A stretch of DNA of 46,918 nt from Chloroflexota bacterium (GCA_012797815.1 JAAZOK010000030.1:1-46918); one strand, 5' to 3'. Numbered from the stretch's first letter, positions 35,801 to 44,018 are shown. Numbers and translations are program-made. Notes: a model not told the origin generated them from the letters alone.

Positions 35801-36528
35801 GCGGACGACTGGTGAATGTGCGTCCCTACGTGACCAAAAAAGGGGATCCTATGGGTTTTGCTACCCTTGAAGATGTACAGGGTTCGGTTGGTCTGGTGAT
35901 ATTTCCGCGGGTATGGGCTGATGCACATGATATTCTGGTAGATGACCAGGTGGTGTTCATCAAGGGTAAAGTCGACACGGAAGGCATGGATGCCAAGATC
36001 CTGGTGGATGAAGTGTACCTGGTAGAGATCGAGGCGGATGCCGACGAAGACGAGGACCCAGGGGTTTCCTCCATAGAACCGGGTTGGAATAATGATTATC
36101 AGGATTTTTCGCCGGATGAGACGGATGATGATTATCAATATACCCCTGGTGGGCAGACCTTTTCTGAACCGGCTGTTTCTTATCAGGCAAAGAAGGATCC
36201 ACCGACAGGAGAGGATCAGGCTTCTCATGCGGATAAGAATGCTGCCGGCTCAGCACCTGATTCTTTGGCAACCAACCCGGAAAACAATAAATATATGAAG
36301 ATCGTGATCAATGCCACCGGTAAACGTGAAAGTGATCTGCGGCTGATCCAGCAAATATATGGCATGTTGCACGCTTCTCCGGGAAGGGATCGCTTCAAAT
36401 TCATTTGCCGCGAAAATGGGAAGGATGTGGAAATGGACTTTCCGAATGACACCATCCACATCACTCCCGACCTGGTTGAAAAGGTTCATGGTTTGGTCGG
36501 GCAGGGTAACGTGGAGGTCAAGGAATAA
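32839..36528 (+). CDS. dnaE: DNA polymerase III alpha subunit
   Basis: DnaE is the replicative polymerase. The 1229-residue protein has an N-terminal PHP domain (FVHLHVHSHYSLLDG, VALTDHGTMFG), the catalytic PDIDLDF motif at residues 396-402, the fingers region with EQIMTAAIQLAGYS and a clamp-binding-like GQLSFFG near residue 912. An OB domain follows (about 975-1065). The C-terminus has a very acidic, low-complexity linker (about 1070-1150) and then an 80-residue domain ending in QGNVEVKE, like the tail of many non-proteobacterial DnaE proteins. It terminates at a bidirectional hairpin shared with lysS. Confidence 0.97.
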   Translation: MSFVHLHVHSHYSLLDGFCMFPKLIQRAKEMGMPAVALTDHGTMFGVVEFYNACKKEGIRPVIGLEDYITSRRMDQRDPQKDKRANHILLLAENMTGYQNLLKIASAAQLDGFYYHPRIDHEYLADHAEGLICTSACMKGEIPSLLMSNQNEQAEAQLRWYLDIFGRDNFYLELQEHDIPELTTINKQLVDLSKQYQVNLIATNDVHYVDREDARYQDILLAIQTGAILADQNRMHMNGDTYYLRSPQEMTAIFGEVPESIKNTVLIAERCEVHLERDKYHLPNFEVPQGYDAQSYLRMLCEKGLQKRYGAHADDPEVRERLDYELEIIHTMGFDAYFLIVWDLCNYARENDIWYEARGSAAGSIVAYTLDITLVEPLSHKLIFERFLNPSRISMPDIDLDFQDDKRADVMQYCAQKYGYDHVAQIITFGTMKARQAIRDVGRVMDIPLGEVDKVAKLIPNVPSHPVTIEQALVEVNELKDIYDNTPHLHELIDTAAKLDGVVRNAGTHAAGVVISDKPIVEYLPLHRPTRESEDSPIKTVTQFEMAILDELGMLKVDFLGLATLTVMSNACKMIEKRHGVSLDLESIPLDDKETYEFLGKGLTAGVFQLESTGMTKNLVQMKPKNLDNIIAMVALYRPGPMQFIPKYIARMHGKEKVEYHHESLRPIMEETYGIAVYQEQIMTAAIQLAGYSAADSDKLRKAISKKKESEIVKHEQKFISGAVKNGIEKEIAQAIFTDWRTFAQYGFNKSHAADYGVISVQTAYLKTHYPLEYMTALLCGAKNDSEKVALYIADCQALGIEVLPPDVNYSFWDFAIEENPQHSNCIRYGMGAIKNVGQGPVDLIVTARENQPFEDINDFVRRVDLRKVGKRALECLIRVGALDAFGERRAILNTMDRMVAISESHFRAKEEGQLSFFGSVEGLKEEISLPEVVSLNRQEKLDWERELLGIFLTDHPLTPYLKTLKRHISHLSAQLVEAQQKEEVIVGGRLVNVRPYVTKKGDPMGFATLEDVQGSVGLVIFPRVWADAHDILVDDQVVFIKGKVDTEGMDAKILVDEVYLVEIEADADEDEDPGVSSIEPGWNNDYQDFSPDETDDDYQYTPGGQTFSEPAVSYQAKKDPPTGEDQASHADKNAAGSAPDSLATNPENNKYMKIVINATGKRESDLRLIQQIYGMLHASPGRDRFKFICRENGKDVEMDFPNDTIHITPDLVEKVHGLVGQGNVEVKE

Positions 36529-36558
36529 AAAAAAATCCGCCGACCGGCGGATTTTTTT
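36527..36558. terminator. Bidirectional terminator between dnaE and lysS
   Basis: TCCGCC (36536-36541) and GGCGGA (36546-36551) form the core, extended by 7 A-T pairs to a 13-bp stem with a GACC loop. It has T-runs in both directions and starts inside the dnaE TAA. Confidence 0.95.
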
Positions 36559-36559
36559 G

Positions 36560-38089
36560 TCACTGTTCGTCTGAGCCAATCTCACGCAAATGCGGAAAGA
36601 GGATCACTTCACGAATGGAACGGTTGTTGGTCAGCAGCATGGTCAAGCGGTCAACACCCATCCCAAAACCACCACTGGGGGGCATTCCATATGCCATGGC
36701 TTGTAGATAATCTTCATCCATGGGATGGTTTTCCTCGTCATCGGCTGTATACGTGCGACCCATTTCTGCGAAGCGTTTTTCCTGTTCTAATGGATCGTTC
36801 AATTCGGTAAAAGCATTGCATAATTCCATACCACCCACGAACCCCTCAAAACGTTCAACGATCTGAGGATTGCCGGGTTTGTTTTTTGCCAGCGGGGAAA
36901 TGTCGCGCGGGTAATCATACAGGAAGGTTGGTTGAATGCAGTTTGGTTCAAGGAAATCACCGATCAGGCTGTCGATCAATTTGCCGCGTGGTTGCCCTTC
37001 TTTGGGTTTCAATCCCGCTTTCTGCATGGCTTTAAAGAGACTATCTGCGTCATCACAGGCATAAATATCGATACCGGTGACATCCACTATGCCCTGGCGC
37101 AGTTCCACGCGCTGCCAGGGAATTTCCATGCTGATCTTGTGCCCATTGAATTCAAAAATACGGCTGCCCAGCACTTCATCACACACATATGCCAGCATCC
37201 GTTCTGTGAGGTTCATGACCTTCTCATAATCGGCATATGCCATATAGAATTCCAGTTGGGTGAACTCCGGATTATGTTTGAAGGATACTCCCTCGTTGCG
37301 AAAATCACGCCCGATTTCATAAACGCGGTCGAATCCACCAACCAGCAAGCGTTTCAGATAAAGCTCGAAAGAAATTCGCAGGAACAAGTTCTGGTGGAGC
37401 TGATTGTGATAAGTGGCAAACGGACGAGCGGCTGCCCCCCCATAGATCGGCTGCAAGATAGGAGTTTCTACTTCAATGAAGTCTTGCTGGTCCAGAAAGT
37501 GTTGTAAAGCGCGTATAATGGCAGTGCGGGTGCGGAAGATCTCTCTCACCTCGGAATTCACTGCCAGATCGGCGTAACGCTGCCGGTAGCGATTTTCAGG
37601 GTCGCTGAGGGTGGCATGCCGGACTACTTCACCATCCACGACCTCATCTTTGGCAGCCGGCAGAGGCGTGATGGCTTTGGCAAGCATCTTGTATTCATTT
37701 ACCAGGATGGTGATCTCTCCGGTGCGGGAGCGCATCAGGGAACCTTTTGCCTGGATGAAATCTCCCAGGTCAAAGAGATCGGCGAACTTCTTGAGATTTT
37801 CCTCGCCGATCTCGTTCACTCGCAGCATCAACTGAATCCGAGCACTGCCGTCTTCGATGTGGCAGAAAGCCAGTTTTCCCATGGTGCGTTTGGAGCGGAT
37901 CCTTCCCGCAACGGTTACTTCAGGAGGAGAGGTCGGTGTATCCTTGTGGTCTTCAACCGATTCGAAGATCGCGAGTGCATCTTTGATAAAGTGGGTGACT
38001 TCATTGCGGGTCGGATATGGTTCAATGTTCTCCGCCCGCATTTGTTCGATTTTACTCAGTCGTATTTTTTCCAGATCGTTTAATTCCAT
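36560..38089 (-). CDS. lysS: Lysyl-tRNA synthetase, class II
   Basis: LysS charges tRNA-Lys. The 509-residue protein has an N-terminal OB anticodon-binding domain ([22 protein letters not shown] part, about residues 55-150), motif 2 ([25 protein letters not shown], diagnostic part [18 protein letters not shown], near residue 270) and motif 3 ([16 protein letters not shown] near residue 480). It is complete. AAAGGA precedes the ATG. It follows greA after a strong terminator and likely depends on readthrough or a promoter inside that 75-bp spacer. Confidence 0.97.
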   Translation of the reverse strand: MELNDLEKIRLSKIEQMRAENIEPYPTRNEVTHFIKDALAIFESVEDHKDTPTSPPEVTVAGRIRSKRTMGKLAFCHIEDGSARIQLMLRVNEIGEENLKKFADLFDLGDFIQAKGSLMRSRTGEITILVNEYKMLAKAITPLPAAKDEVVDGEVVRHATLSDPENRYRQRYADLAVNSEVREIFRTRTAIIRALQHFLDQQDFIEVETPILQPIYGGAAARPFATYHNQLHQNLFLRISFELYLKRLLVGGFDRVYEIGRDFRNEGVSFKHNPEFTQLEFYMAYADYEKVMNLTERMLAYVCDEVLGSRIFEFNGHKISMEIPWQRVELRQGIVDVTGIDIYACDDADSLFKAMQKAGLKPKEGQPRGKLIDSLIGDFLEPNCIQPTFLYDYPRDISPLAKNKPGNPQIVERFEGFVGGMELCNAFTELNDPLEQEKRFAEMGRTYTADDEENHPMDEDYLQAMAYGMPPSGGFGMGVDRLTMLLTNNRSIREVILFPHLREIGSDEQ

Positions 38090-38109
38090 TAATAAATCCT
38101 TTATTTTAA

Positions 38110-38146
38110 TTAAAAAAGCCCCGCATTCCTGGACGGAGCGGGGCTT
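38110..38146 (-). terminator. Rho-independent terminator of greA
   Basis: AAGCCCCGC (38116-38124) pairs with GCGGGGCTT (38138-38146), giving 9 bp with a 13-nt loop. On the minus strand a T-run (38112-38117) and TAATT follow. Confidence 0.9.
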
Positions 38147-38164
38147 GATTTTAATGCTCCGGTG

Positions 38165-38629
38165 TCAGGCGATTTCAAGTATTTTAACCTTAAATGAACC
38201 ATCGGGGGCATGTACTTCTACCTGATCTCCGGCTTTGTGACCCATCAACGCTTTCCCTAAAGGAGATTCATTGGAGATCTTGCCCTCAACAGGTTGTGCC
38301 TCGGCAGGACCGACCAGAAAGTATTCTTCGCTTTTCTTGCTGCCAGATTCCTGGATGACCACCTTTGAACCAAGTTGGATCGCTTCGGCTTTTTTGGGTG
38401 ATTCGATGATGCGCGCTGTAGCCAGCAGTCCTTCTAAATCTTTAATGCGTCCCTCAATAAAAGCCTGCTCGTTCTTGGCAGCTTCATATTCGGCATTTTC
38501 AACCAGATCTTCTCCAAAAGCAGCTTCGCGGAGTCGATCGGCTATCTCGGAACGTCGGGTTCCACGTAAATAGTCGAGTTCTTCTTGCAGTTTTGCATAA
38601 CCCTCTTTGGTTAAAAATGTATTTGCCAT
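38165..38629 (-). CDS. greA: Transcription elongation factor GreA
   Basis: GreA rescues backtracked RNA polymerase by stimulating transcript cleavage. The 154-residue protein has the N-terminal coiled coil (residues 1-75, with the acidic tip region AAFGEDLVENAEYEAAKNEQ, key residues D and E) and the C-terminal FKBP-like domain ending ESPLGKALMGHKAGDQVEV. The ATG at 38629 is preceded by AAGGAAATTAAG and gives the standard length; an upstream in-frame start adding 23 residues has no family support and falls in the leader. Confidence 0.95.
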   Translation of the reverse strand: MANTFLTKEGYAKLQEELDYLRGTRRSEIADRLREAAFGEDLVENAEYEAAKNEQAFIEGRIKDLEGLLATARIIESPKKAEAIQLGSKVVIQESGSKKSEEYFLVGPAEAQPVEGKISNESPLGKALMGHKAGDQVEVHAPDGSFKVKILEIA

Positions 38630-38667
38630 CTTAATTTCCTTTTTTTTGAGCATGCTGACCTGTGATT

Positions 38668-38704
38668 TAAAGGAGTTGGTATCTGGAATGAAAACCACCC
38701 CCCA
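38668..38704 (-). ncRNA. Hairpin in the greA leader
   Basis: In the leader of about 120 nt, GAAAACACTCC and GGGGTGGTTTTC (minus strand) can form about 11 pairs with one bulged G and a short TTGG loop. No U-tract follows. It could be a regulatory structure like the greA leaders of other bacteria, but this is inference. Boundaries are approximate. Confidence 0.35.
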
Positions 38705-38758
38705 AGGAGTGTTTTCTTCTTTAAATTCAAAGTCAAAAGGGATTTTGTAATGTCGCCT

Positions 38759-38787
38759 ATCTTACCATATTTTAGTAGAGCACACAA
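38759..38787 (-). promoter_or_regulatory. Promoter of greA
   Basis: On the minus strand, -35 TTGTGT (38782-38787), a 17-bp spacer and -10 TAAGAT (38759-38764). The predicted start near 38752 gives a leader of about 120 nt before the ATG at 38629. Confidence 0.55.
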
Positions 38788-38808
38788 GATACCCTATTTT
38801 ATATGCTC

Positions 38809-39345
38809 TTATGAACTATATTCGAAGCCTTTTTGCAGTGCCACAATATTGAGAGCTACCAGGTCGTTTTTCTTGCCTTCCAGGCTCATTTTGAGGGCGT
38901 TTTCCATTTCAACCTGTCCAAAATAATTGGAAGCTTTGATCAAGGCTCCCAGTAGAACAATATTGGTAAGCCGTTTATCACCGATCTCTTCCGCGATCTC
39001 GGTCGCTGGCAAACAAACCGTATGGATATCTTTGCGTTTCACGTCTCGATTGGTCATGGATGTGTTCACAATAAGGTACCCATCCTTCTCGACCAGATTC
39101 TCATATTTATCTAGAGAAGGTTGGTTCATCACGATGGCACTCTTGGGATTGCGAACCTGCGGAGAACCGATCTCCTCATCGGAAAATACTACCGAGCAAT
39201 TTGCGGTGCCTCCGCGCATCTCGGGTCCATAGGAGGGGAACCAGGTTACTTCCATGCCTAATTCAAGGGCGGCATGGGCAAGCACTTTCCCCGTAAATAA
39301 CACTCCCTGTCCGCCAAATCCTGCAATCACGGTTTCATTTTGCAT
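38809..39345 (-). CDS. korC: 2-oxoacid:ferredoxin oxidoreductase, gamma subunit
   Basis: The 178-residue gamma-domain protein has the N-terminal GFGGQGVLFTGKVLAHAA motif, SYGPEMRGGTANCSV and the VLLGALIKASNYF helix. It is one of four chains of a CoA- and ferredoxin-dependent enzyme that decarboxylates a 2-oxoacid. It is the last gene of the D-A-B-C operon, 13 nt after the beta gene, with AGAGGAG before its ATG. Whether the substrate is 2-oxoglutarate or a branched-chain 2-oxoacid cannot be decided from the sequence alone. Confidence 0.9.
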   Translation of the reverse strand: MQNETVIAGFGGQGVLFTGKVLAHAALELGMEVTWFPSYGPEMRGGTANCSVVFSDEEIGSPQVRNPKSAIVMNQPSLDKYENLVEKDGYLIVNTSMTNRDVKRKDIHTVCLPATEIAEEIGDKRLTNIVLLGALIKASNYFGQVEMENALKMSLEGKKNDLVALNIVALQKGFEYSS

Positions 39346-39358
39346 GTTCGTTCTCCTC

Positions 39359-40141
39359 TTAGAATTTCAGATCTTTCAACGCCGGGTGAACTTTATAATC
39401 TCCCAAGGGATAGTAAGGGATCATATTTTCTTCCAGCCAATGGGTAGCATCCACCGGACTGAGGTGCCAGTTAGTGGGGCAGGTGGAAAGCAGTTCCACC
39501 ATTGAAAAACCTAGCCCGCGCACCTGAGTTTCAAATGCGGTGCGGATGGCTTTTTTAGCCAGGCGAATGTTCTTGGGATCATGCAAACTGCGGCGGGCGA
39601 TATAACCGGCTCCGTCCAGGGTCGCCAGCATCTCGCTGGCACGAATAGGATAACCAGCTTGTTCGACGTCGCGTCCTTTGGGCGAAGAGGTGGTTTTCTG
39701 CCCTGGCAGGGTGGTAGGTGCCATCTGCCCGCCTGTCATGCCGTAATTGGCATTATTAATAAAAATAACGGTAATGTTCTCACCACGCGCTGCCGCATGC
39801 GTGATCTCCCCGGTGCCGATCGAGATCATATCACCATCTCCCTGGTAGGTGAGCACAATGCGGTCGGGATGCACACGCTTGATGCCGGTTGCCATGGCTG
39901 GCGCACGACCATGCGGTGCCTCGACAAAGTCGAAATCGAAATAATTATAGGTAAAGACCGAGCAGCCCACCGAGGCAACTCCGATGCTGTTCTGGCGCAA
40001 GTTCATCTCATCCATCACTTCTGCTACCAGGCGGTGTGCCACACCATGTGTACAACCCGGGCAGTAATGGGTGGTAGTGTCCAATAGAGCTTCAGGATGC
40101 TGATAAATGACCTGCATGTTATCAGTATTTGTGGTCGTCAT
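39359..40141 (-). CDS. korB: 2-oxoacid:ferredoxin oxidoreductase, beta subunit (thiamine pyrophosphate-binding)
   Basis: The 260-residue beta subunit carries the thiamine-diphosphate site: a GDGD motif (TYQGDGDMISIGTGE) followed by the NNANYGMTGGQ Mg-binding loop. The N-terminal HYCPGCTHGV segment is typical of short beta chains of the Kor/Vor type. It lacks a four-cysteine cluster of the pyruvate enzyme type, so electrons must pass to the separate ferredoxin-like delta subunit. It lies 5 nt after the alpha gene, with AAGGAAA just before the ATG. Confidence 0.92.
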   Translation of the reverse strand: MTTTNTDNMQVIYQHPEALLDTTTHYCPGCTHGVAHRLVAEVMDEMNLRQNSIGVASVGCSVFTYNYFDFDFVEAPHGRAPAMATGIKRVHPDRIVLTYQGDGDMISIGTGEITHAAARGENITVIFINNANYGMTGGQMAPTTLPGQKTTSSPKGRDVEQAGYPIRASEMLATLDGAGYIARRSLHDPKNIRLAKKAIRTAFETQVRGLGFSMVELLSTCPTNWHLSPVDATHWLEENMIPYYPLGDYKVHPALKDLKF

Positions 40142-40146
40142 TTTCC

Positions 40147-41271
40147 TTACTCCTCTGCAATGATTCTATCCAATTTAGCCAGCCAGCGATCGCGCGGATG
40201 ACCTTCAGTTTGCCATCCTTCCGCATGCAGGCGTTTGATCTCACGCAATATCTCGTCCGGGAAAGGCATGATACCGCCCATGCGCCCGTAAAATTCCACC
40301 GGAACGCGTCCCTGTGAAGCCAGCAGCACATCATCCAGCATCATGCCGGAATTCATTTCCACTACAAAAAGTCCCTGTAGTTTTTGCGATAGTTCGAAAA
40401 TTTGCTTTTTGGGGAAGGGGCTTAAACTGATTGGGCGGAACAGACCTACCGGAATGCCTTCGGCACGGGCTGCGCGGACAGCCGATAATGCCACCCGACC
40501 GGCAGACCCAAATCCAACCACGGCAAATTTGGCATCTTCCATGAAATATTCTTTGTAACGGATTTCGTTTTTCTCGATCACTTGCCAGTTTTTCATCATG
40601 CGCAGGTTCGTTATTTCCTGTGCTTTCGGGTCTAAATAAATGGATGTCAGCACATTGCGGTCGCGTTTTCCTTCCATGCCGGAAGTCGACCAGGCAGGCC
40701 ATTCTTTGCGCACCTCTTTCATGGGGGGCATTTCTGCCGGCTCCATCATCTGCCCGATGCTGCCATCCACCATGACGATGCCAATGGTGCGGTATTTATC
40801 GGCGATGTCAAACATTTCATAAACTGTATCCACGGTTTCCTGGATGCCGGAGGGTGCAAAGACGATGGGATGGTAATCCCCATGCCCGCCACCGTGCACG
40901 ATCTGGTTGTAGTCACCCTGAGCAGGGGCAATATTGCCCAGCCCCGGTCCGCCACGCACCACATCCACCAGTACCATGGGGATCTCGGTACCGGCGATAT
41001 ACGATAATCCTTCCATCATCAGGGAGGTTCCGGGGCTGGAGGTGGAGGTCATAGTACGCGCACCGGCACAAGCTGCTCCGTAAACCATGTTGATGGCGCC
41101 CAATTCGCTCTCTGCCTGCAAGAAGGCTCTGCCTAATTCGGGCATACGCCATGAAAGATATTCCAATGCTTCCGTTTGCGGAGTGATGGGGTATCCGAAA
41201 TATGCCTGCAGCCCTGCTCGAACGGCCGCTTCTGCTATTGCTTCGTTTCCCTTCCAGAGTTCTCTTGTCAT
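40147..41271 (-). CDS. korA: 2-oxoacid:ferredoxin oxidoreductase, alpha subunit
   Basis: The 374-residue alpha chain begins with GNEAIAEAAVRAGLQAYFGYPITPQTE (diagnostic part YFGYPITPQTE), which contributes to thiamine and substrate binding, and has GARTMTSTSSPGTSLMMEG and GPGLGNIAPAQGDY. The C-terminal half contains the CoA-binding-type domain with VVGFGSAGRVALSAV and FRPISLSPFP. It resembles VorB/KorA chains. The ATG is preceded by AGGAGG, overlapping the stop of the ferredoxin gene region. Fermentative or anaerobic use is inferred: amino-acid-derived 2-oxoacids oxidised to acyl-CoA with reduction of ferredoxin. Confidence 0.92.
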   Translation of the reverse strand: MTRELWKGNEAIAEAAVRAGLQAYFGYPITPQTEALEYLSWRMPELGRAFLQAESELGAINMVYGAACAGARTMTSTSSPGTSLMMEGLSYIAGTEIPMVLVDVVRGGPGLGNIAPAQGDYNQIVHGGGHGDYHPIVFAPSGIQETVDTVYEMFDIADKYRTIGIVMVDGSIGQMMEPAEMPPMKEVRKEWPAWSTSGMEGKRDRNVLTSIYLDPKAQEITNLRMMKNWQVIEKNEIRYKEYFMEDAKFAVVGFGSAGRVALSAVRAARAEGIPVGLFRPISLSPFPKKQIFELSQKLQGLFVVEMNSGMMLDDVLLASQGRVPVEFYGRMGGIMPFPDEILREIKRLHAEGWQTEGHPRDRWLAKLDRIIAEE

Positions 41272-41280
41272 GGGATCCTC

Positions 41281-41523
41281 CTATGCGATGCTTTCTTTTT
41301 CAGCTCGTTTTTCACGGTAAACCGTGATGGCGGCTTCAGGGCAAACCACTGCGCAGGTTCCACAGCCGGTGCAGCCATCTTTATATAAGTGAGCGGGATG
41401 AAATCCGCGTGGGGTGATGTGTTCGTTATCCAGTGCGATGACCTGCACGGGGCAGTTTACGATGCATAGTTCACAGGCTTTACATAGATTTTCATCAACA
41501 ACGATCGTTCCGGTAAGAGGCAT
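41281..41523 (-). CDS. korD: 2-oxoacid:ferredoxin oxidoreductase, delta subunit (2x[4Fe-4S] ferredoxin)
   Basis: This 80-residue ferredoxin has two complete cluster motifs: C14-x2-C17-x2-C20-x3-C24-P and C51-x2-C54-x2-C57-x3-C61-P. It passes electrons from the thiamine-bound intermediate to soluble ferredoxin. I chose the ATG at 41523 because AAGGAG lies just upstream; an in-frame start 13 codons earlier adds a non-family extension and has no ribosome-binding site. It heads the korDABC operon. Confidence 0.93.
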   Translation of the reverse strand: MPLTGTIVVDENLCKACELCIVNCPVQVIALDNEHITPRGFHPAHLYKDGCTGCGTCAVVCPEAAITVYREKRAEKESIA

Positions 41524-41572
41524 TTGAAATCTCCTTGTGAAAATATGAGTAATAAGAACCAAAAAGGGTTAT

Positions 41573-41620
41573 TACCAGCTGGTATTGTATTATACAGGAA
41601 AGTGATACTGGTAGTGATAC
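41573..41620 (-). promoter_or_regulatory. Promoter and candidate operators of korDABC
   Basis: On the minus strand the -10 is TATAAT (41589-41594). A perfect 12-bp palindrome, TACCAGCTGGTA (41573-41584), spans the expected transcription start. Upstream, where the -35 should be, AGTGATAC occurs twice on the plus strand (41601-41608 and 41613-41620), 12 bp apart, and no good -35 is present. This layout fits regulated transcription by an activator at the repeats and/or a repressor at the palindrome. Confidence 0.5.
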
Positions 41621-41659
41621 CCATCCCACGGAGGATTAACGAATGACCCTTTGCAGGGA

Positions 41660-42889
41660 TCAGCTTCCCAACCATTCCACCAGCATACTTTCGCCCTGTC
41701 CAACCCCTACACATAGCGTTGCCAGACCGTAGAGGGGCCGGGGTTGGTTTTTGGCACGACGACCCATCTCATGGATCAGGGTAGTGAGAATGCGCGCTCC
41801 TGAGCAACCCAAGGGATGCCCAAGGGCAATAGCGCCGCCATTGACATTGGTGATGTCAGTGTCAAGTTGCAACTCTTGCATCACTGCCAGTGATTGCGCA
41901 GCAAAAGCTTCATTTAATTCGACCAAACCGATCTGCTCCAGTTTTATCCCGCTTCGTTGTAATAATTTTTGGGTAGCCGGCACAGGACCGATGCCCATCA
42001 CGCGTGGATCAACGCCGGCGGCGGCGCTGGCGATCACCCGTGCCAGGGGTTTTAATCCCAGGGTTTGGGCTTTTTGCTCGCTCATCAGCAGCAGCGCTGC
42101 CGCACCGTCATTCAACCCGGAGGAATTCCCCGCGGTCACCGTGCCATCAGGTTTGAAAGCGGGCTTCAGCTGTGCCAGCGCCGCCAGACTGGTATCACGC
42201 CGCGGGCGTTCATCCGTATCGAAGAGGATCGGCTCTGCTTTGCGTTGTGGAATGCTGACAGAGGTGATCTCTGCTCTGAATTTACCGCTATCTATGGCTG
42301 CGATGGCGCGTTGGTGGCTTTGCAGAGCAAAAGCATCCTGCGCTGGGCGGCTGATGTGATATTGCTCTGCCAGGTTTTCGGCGGTTTCACCTAACCCGAT
42401 GGTGTAGCCTTTTTTGACGAAAGCGGGATGCGGGTAGCGCCAACCCAGGGTGGTATCCCACAGAGTGGTATGCCCCAATGGGAATGCGCGTTCGGCTTTG
42501 GGTAGCGAGTAGGGAGCGCGCGACATGCTTTCCACTCCACCTGCGATGAACACTCCTCCTTCACCGCACCGGATGGCACGCGCTGCCATATTGACCGATG
42601 TCAACCCGGAGGCACACAGGCGGTTGAAGGTCACCCCGGCGGTCTCGATGGGTAGTCCTGCCAGCAGGGCAGCCATGCGGGCAATATCGCGGTTGTCTTC
42701 CCCTGCCTGGTTGGCACAACCCAAATATACCTCTTCGATCAGAACCGGATCGATTTTTGTTCTTTGTAATAAGGCACGGATGGTGTGCGCTGCCAGGTCA
42801 TCCGGGCGCACGCCCGATAGGGCTCCGCCTAAATTTCCGATGGGGGTGCGGATGGCATCGATGATGACGGCAGATGCAGATGGTTTCAT
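41660..42889 (-). CDS. Acetyl-CoA acetyltransferase (thiolase)
   Basis: The 409-residue thiolase condenses or cleaves acyl-CoA thioesters. The nucleophile is C92 in [12 protein letters not shown], followed by the [18 protein letters not shown] histidine motif and a C-terminal [11 protein letters not shown] with the second cysteine. I chose the ATG at 42889 (AAGGA upstream); an in-frame start 25 codons earlier adds a hydrophobic non-family sequence. It lies upstream of korDABC on the same strand but with a promoter between. No other beta-oxidation genes are adjacent. Confidence 0.94.
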   Translation of the reverse strand: MKPSASAVIIDAIRTPIGNLGGALSGVRPDDLAAHTIRALLQRTKIDPVLIEEVYLGCANQAGEDNRDIARMAALLAGLPIETAGVTFNRLCASGLTSVNMAARAIRCGEGGVFIAGGVESMSRAPYSLPKAERAFPLGHTTLWDTTLGWRYPHPAFVKKGYTIGLGETAENLAEQYHISRPAQDAFALQSHQRAIAAIDSGKFRAEITSVSIPQRKAEPILFDTDERPRRDTSLAALAQLKPAFKPDGTVTAGNSSGLNDGAAALLLMSEQKAQTLGLKPLARVIASAAAGVDPRVMGIGPVPATQKLLQRSGIKLEQIGLVELNEAFAAQSLAVMQELQLDTDITNVNGGAIALGHPLGCSGARILTTLIHEMGRRAKNQPRPLYGLATLCVGVGQGESMLVEWLGS

Positions 42890-42918
42890 AAATTTTTCCT
42901 TGAGCTGAATTAATATCC

Positions 42919-42948
42919 ATTGTATAAACAAAAAATGATTTATTGCAA
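42919..42948 (-). promoter_or_regulatory. Promoter of the thiolase gene
   Basis: On the minus strand, -35 TTGCAA (42943-42948) with overlapping -10 options: TATACA (42921-42926, 16-bp spacer) or TACAAT (42919-42924, 18-bp spacer). The leader is about 25 nt. Confidence 0.6.
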
Positions 42949-43002
42949 GGATTTTCTGTCCCAATATTAAAATTAGAAAAGTAATTTTATTCGTAAATTG
43001 AT

Positions 43003-43043
43003 AAAAAAAAGAGAAATAAGCGTTTTTTGCTTATTTCTCTTTT
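43003..43043 (-). terminator. Rho-independent terminator of the rplJL unit
   Basis: A perfect 15-bp stem, AAAAGAGAAATAAGC (43007-43021) with GCTTATTTCTCTTTT (43029-43043), with a 7-nt loop. On the minus strand it runs into a long T-tract. It ends transcription before the thiolase gene. Confidence 0.93.
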
Positions 43044-43063
43044 TAATCGCTTGGAATTGCCGA

Positions 43064-43444
43064 TTAGGCTAATTCGACCACTGCGCCGGCAGCTTCCAGT
43101 TTGGATTTTGCATCGGCGGCAGCTTCTTTGCCGACCTGTTCCAATACTTTGGAACCGGCGGTCTCTGCCATGGCTTTGGCTTCGACCAATCCGAGATTGG
43201 TGATCTGGCGGATGGCTTTGATGACTTCGATCTTCTTGGGACCGGCATCTTTGATGATGACATCAAATTCGGTCTTTTCCTCTGCGGCTTCGGCGGCTGC
43301 GCCACCATTACCGGCAACGGCTGCTACGGCAACCGGAGCGGCTGCGGAAACGCCCCATTCCTCTTCCAAAGTCTTCACTAATTCGGCTGCTTCCAGCACG
43401 GTTAATTTGCCGAGTTCTTCAGCAAGTTTCTTGATATCTGCCAT
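43064..43444 (-). CDS. rplL: 50S ribosomal protein L7/L12
   Basis: The 126-residue stalk protein recruits translation GTPases. It has an N-terminal dimerisation domain (about 1-32), an Ala/Gly/Val-rich hinge (about 36-52) and the C-terminal domain with [20 protein letters not shown] (diagnostic part [17 protein letters not shown]). It follows rplJ after a 43-nt gap and is closed by a strong terminator. The rpoB-rpoC genes that commonly come next are not here. Confidence 0.97.
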   Translation of the reverse strand: MADIKKLAEELGKLTVLEAAELVKTLEEEWGVSAAAPVAVAAVAGNGGAAAEAAEEKTEFDVIIKDAGPKKIEVIKAIRQITNLGLVEAKAMAETAGSKVLEQVGKEAAADAKSKLEAAGAVVELA

Positions 43445-43487
43445 TTGTAATACTCCTTAAATTCCTTGATTTTTTGTTTCTATCCAG

Positions 43488-44018
43488 CTAGGCTGCCGGA
43501 GCAGCTTGTTTTTCCGAATATGCTTTAAGCACTGCAGCCAGCCCGCGGGCGGGTTCCGAAATGGTGCGCAACAGTTGTGTGGCGGGGGTGTTGATGAGTG
43601 CCAGTAATTGTGCGCGTACCTGATCACGCGAGGGCAGTTCAGCCAGCATGACGATCTGCTTGGTATCGATGGCTTCTTTATCCAGATAGCCGCCCTTGAA
43701 CGCAAAGAATTTGTCATCCGTGATGGATTTGTTGAGGATCTTTGCCATCGCGGGTGCATCTTCAAAAGCAAAGCCCACTATGGAAGAATCGTTGAAAATT
43801 CCGGTGTCTTTGTACCCGGCTTTTTCAAGAGCGATCTTCATCAAGGTGTTCTTTACCACGTGCAGTTCGCCGCCGATTTCTCGTGCAGAGGCTCGTACCG
43901 CGTCAATACTGTTCATGTTCATATTGGAATAGGTCATGACAAAAATAGCGCGGCTGTCCTTGAGCCAGTTTTCATATTGCCCGATCAGTGCTCGTTTCTC
44001 TTCTTTTGTAAAAGCCAA
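43488..44018 (-). CDS. rplJ: 50S ribosomal protein L10
   Basis: L10 anchors L7/L12 dimers on the ribosome and, with L12, represses its own operon. The 176-residue protein has the KEEKRALIGQYENWL start, HVVKNTLMKIALEKAG for rRNA binding, and a C-terminal helix for L12 binding. The start codon is TTG at 44018, supported by AAAGGAGG 8 nt upstream and by the family N-terminus; no ATG fits. A structured leader of about 150 nt precedes it. Confidence 0.96.
   Translation of the reverse strand: MAFTKEEKRALIGQYENWLKDSRAIFVMTYSNMNMNSIDAVRASAREIGGELHVVKNTLMKIALEKAGYKDTGIFNDSSIVGFAFEDAPAMAKILNKSITDDKFFAFKGGYLDKEAIDTKQIVMLAELPSRDQVRAQLLALINTPATQLLRTISEPARGLAAVLKAYSEKQAAPAA

Noticed and set aside
38630-38698. 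N-terminally extended GreA
   Set aside because: The extra 23 residues are not part of the GreA family, and a good Shine-Dalgarno sits at the shorter start.
42890-42964. N-terminal extension of the thiolase
   Set aside because: The extension contains the promoter region (TACAAT) and no ribosome-binding site; the shorter start has AAGGA and the family N-terminus.
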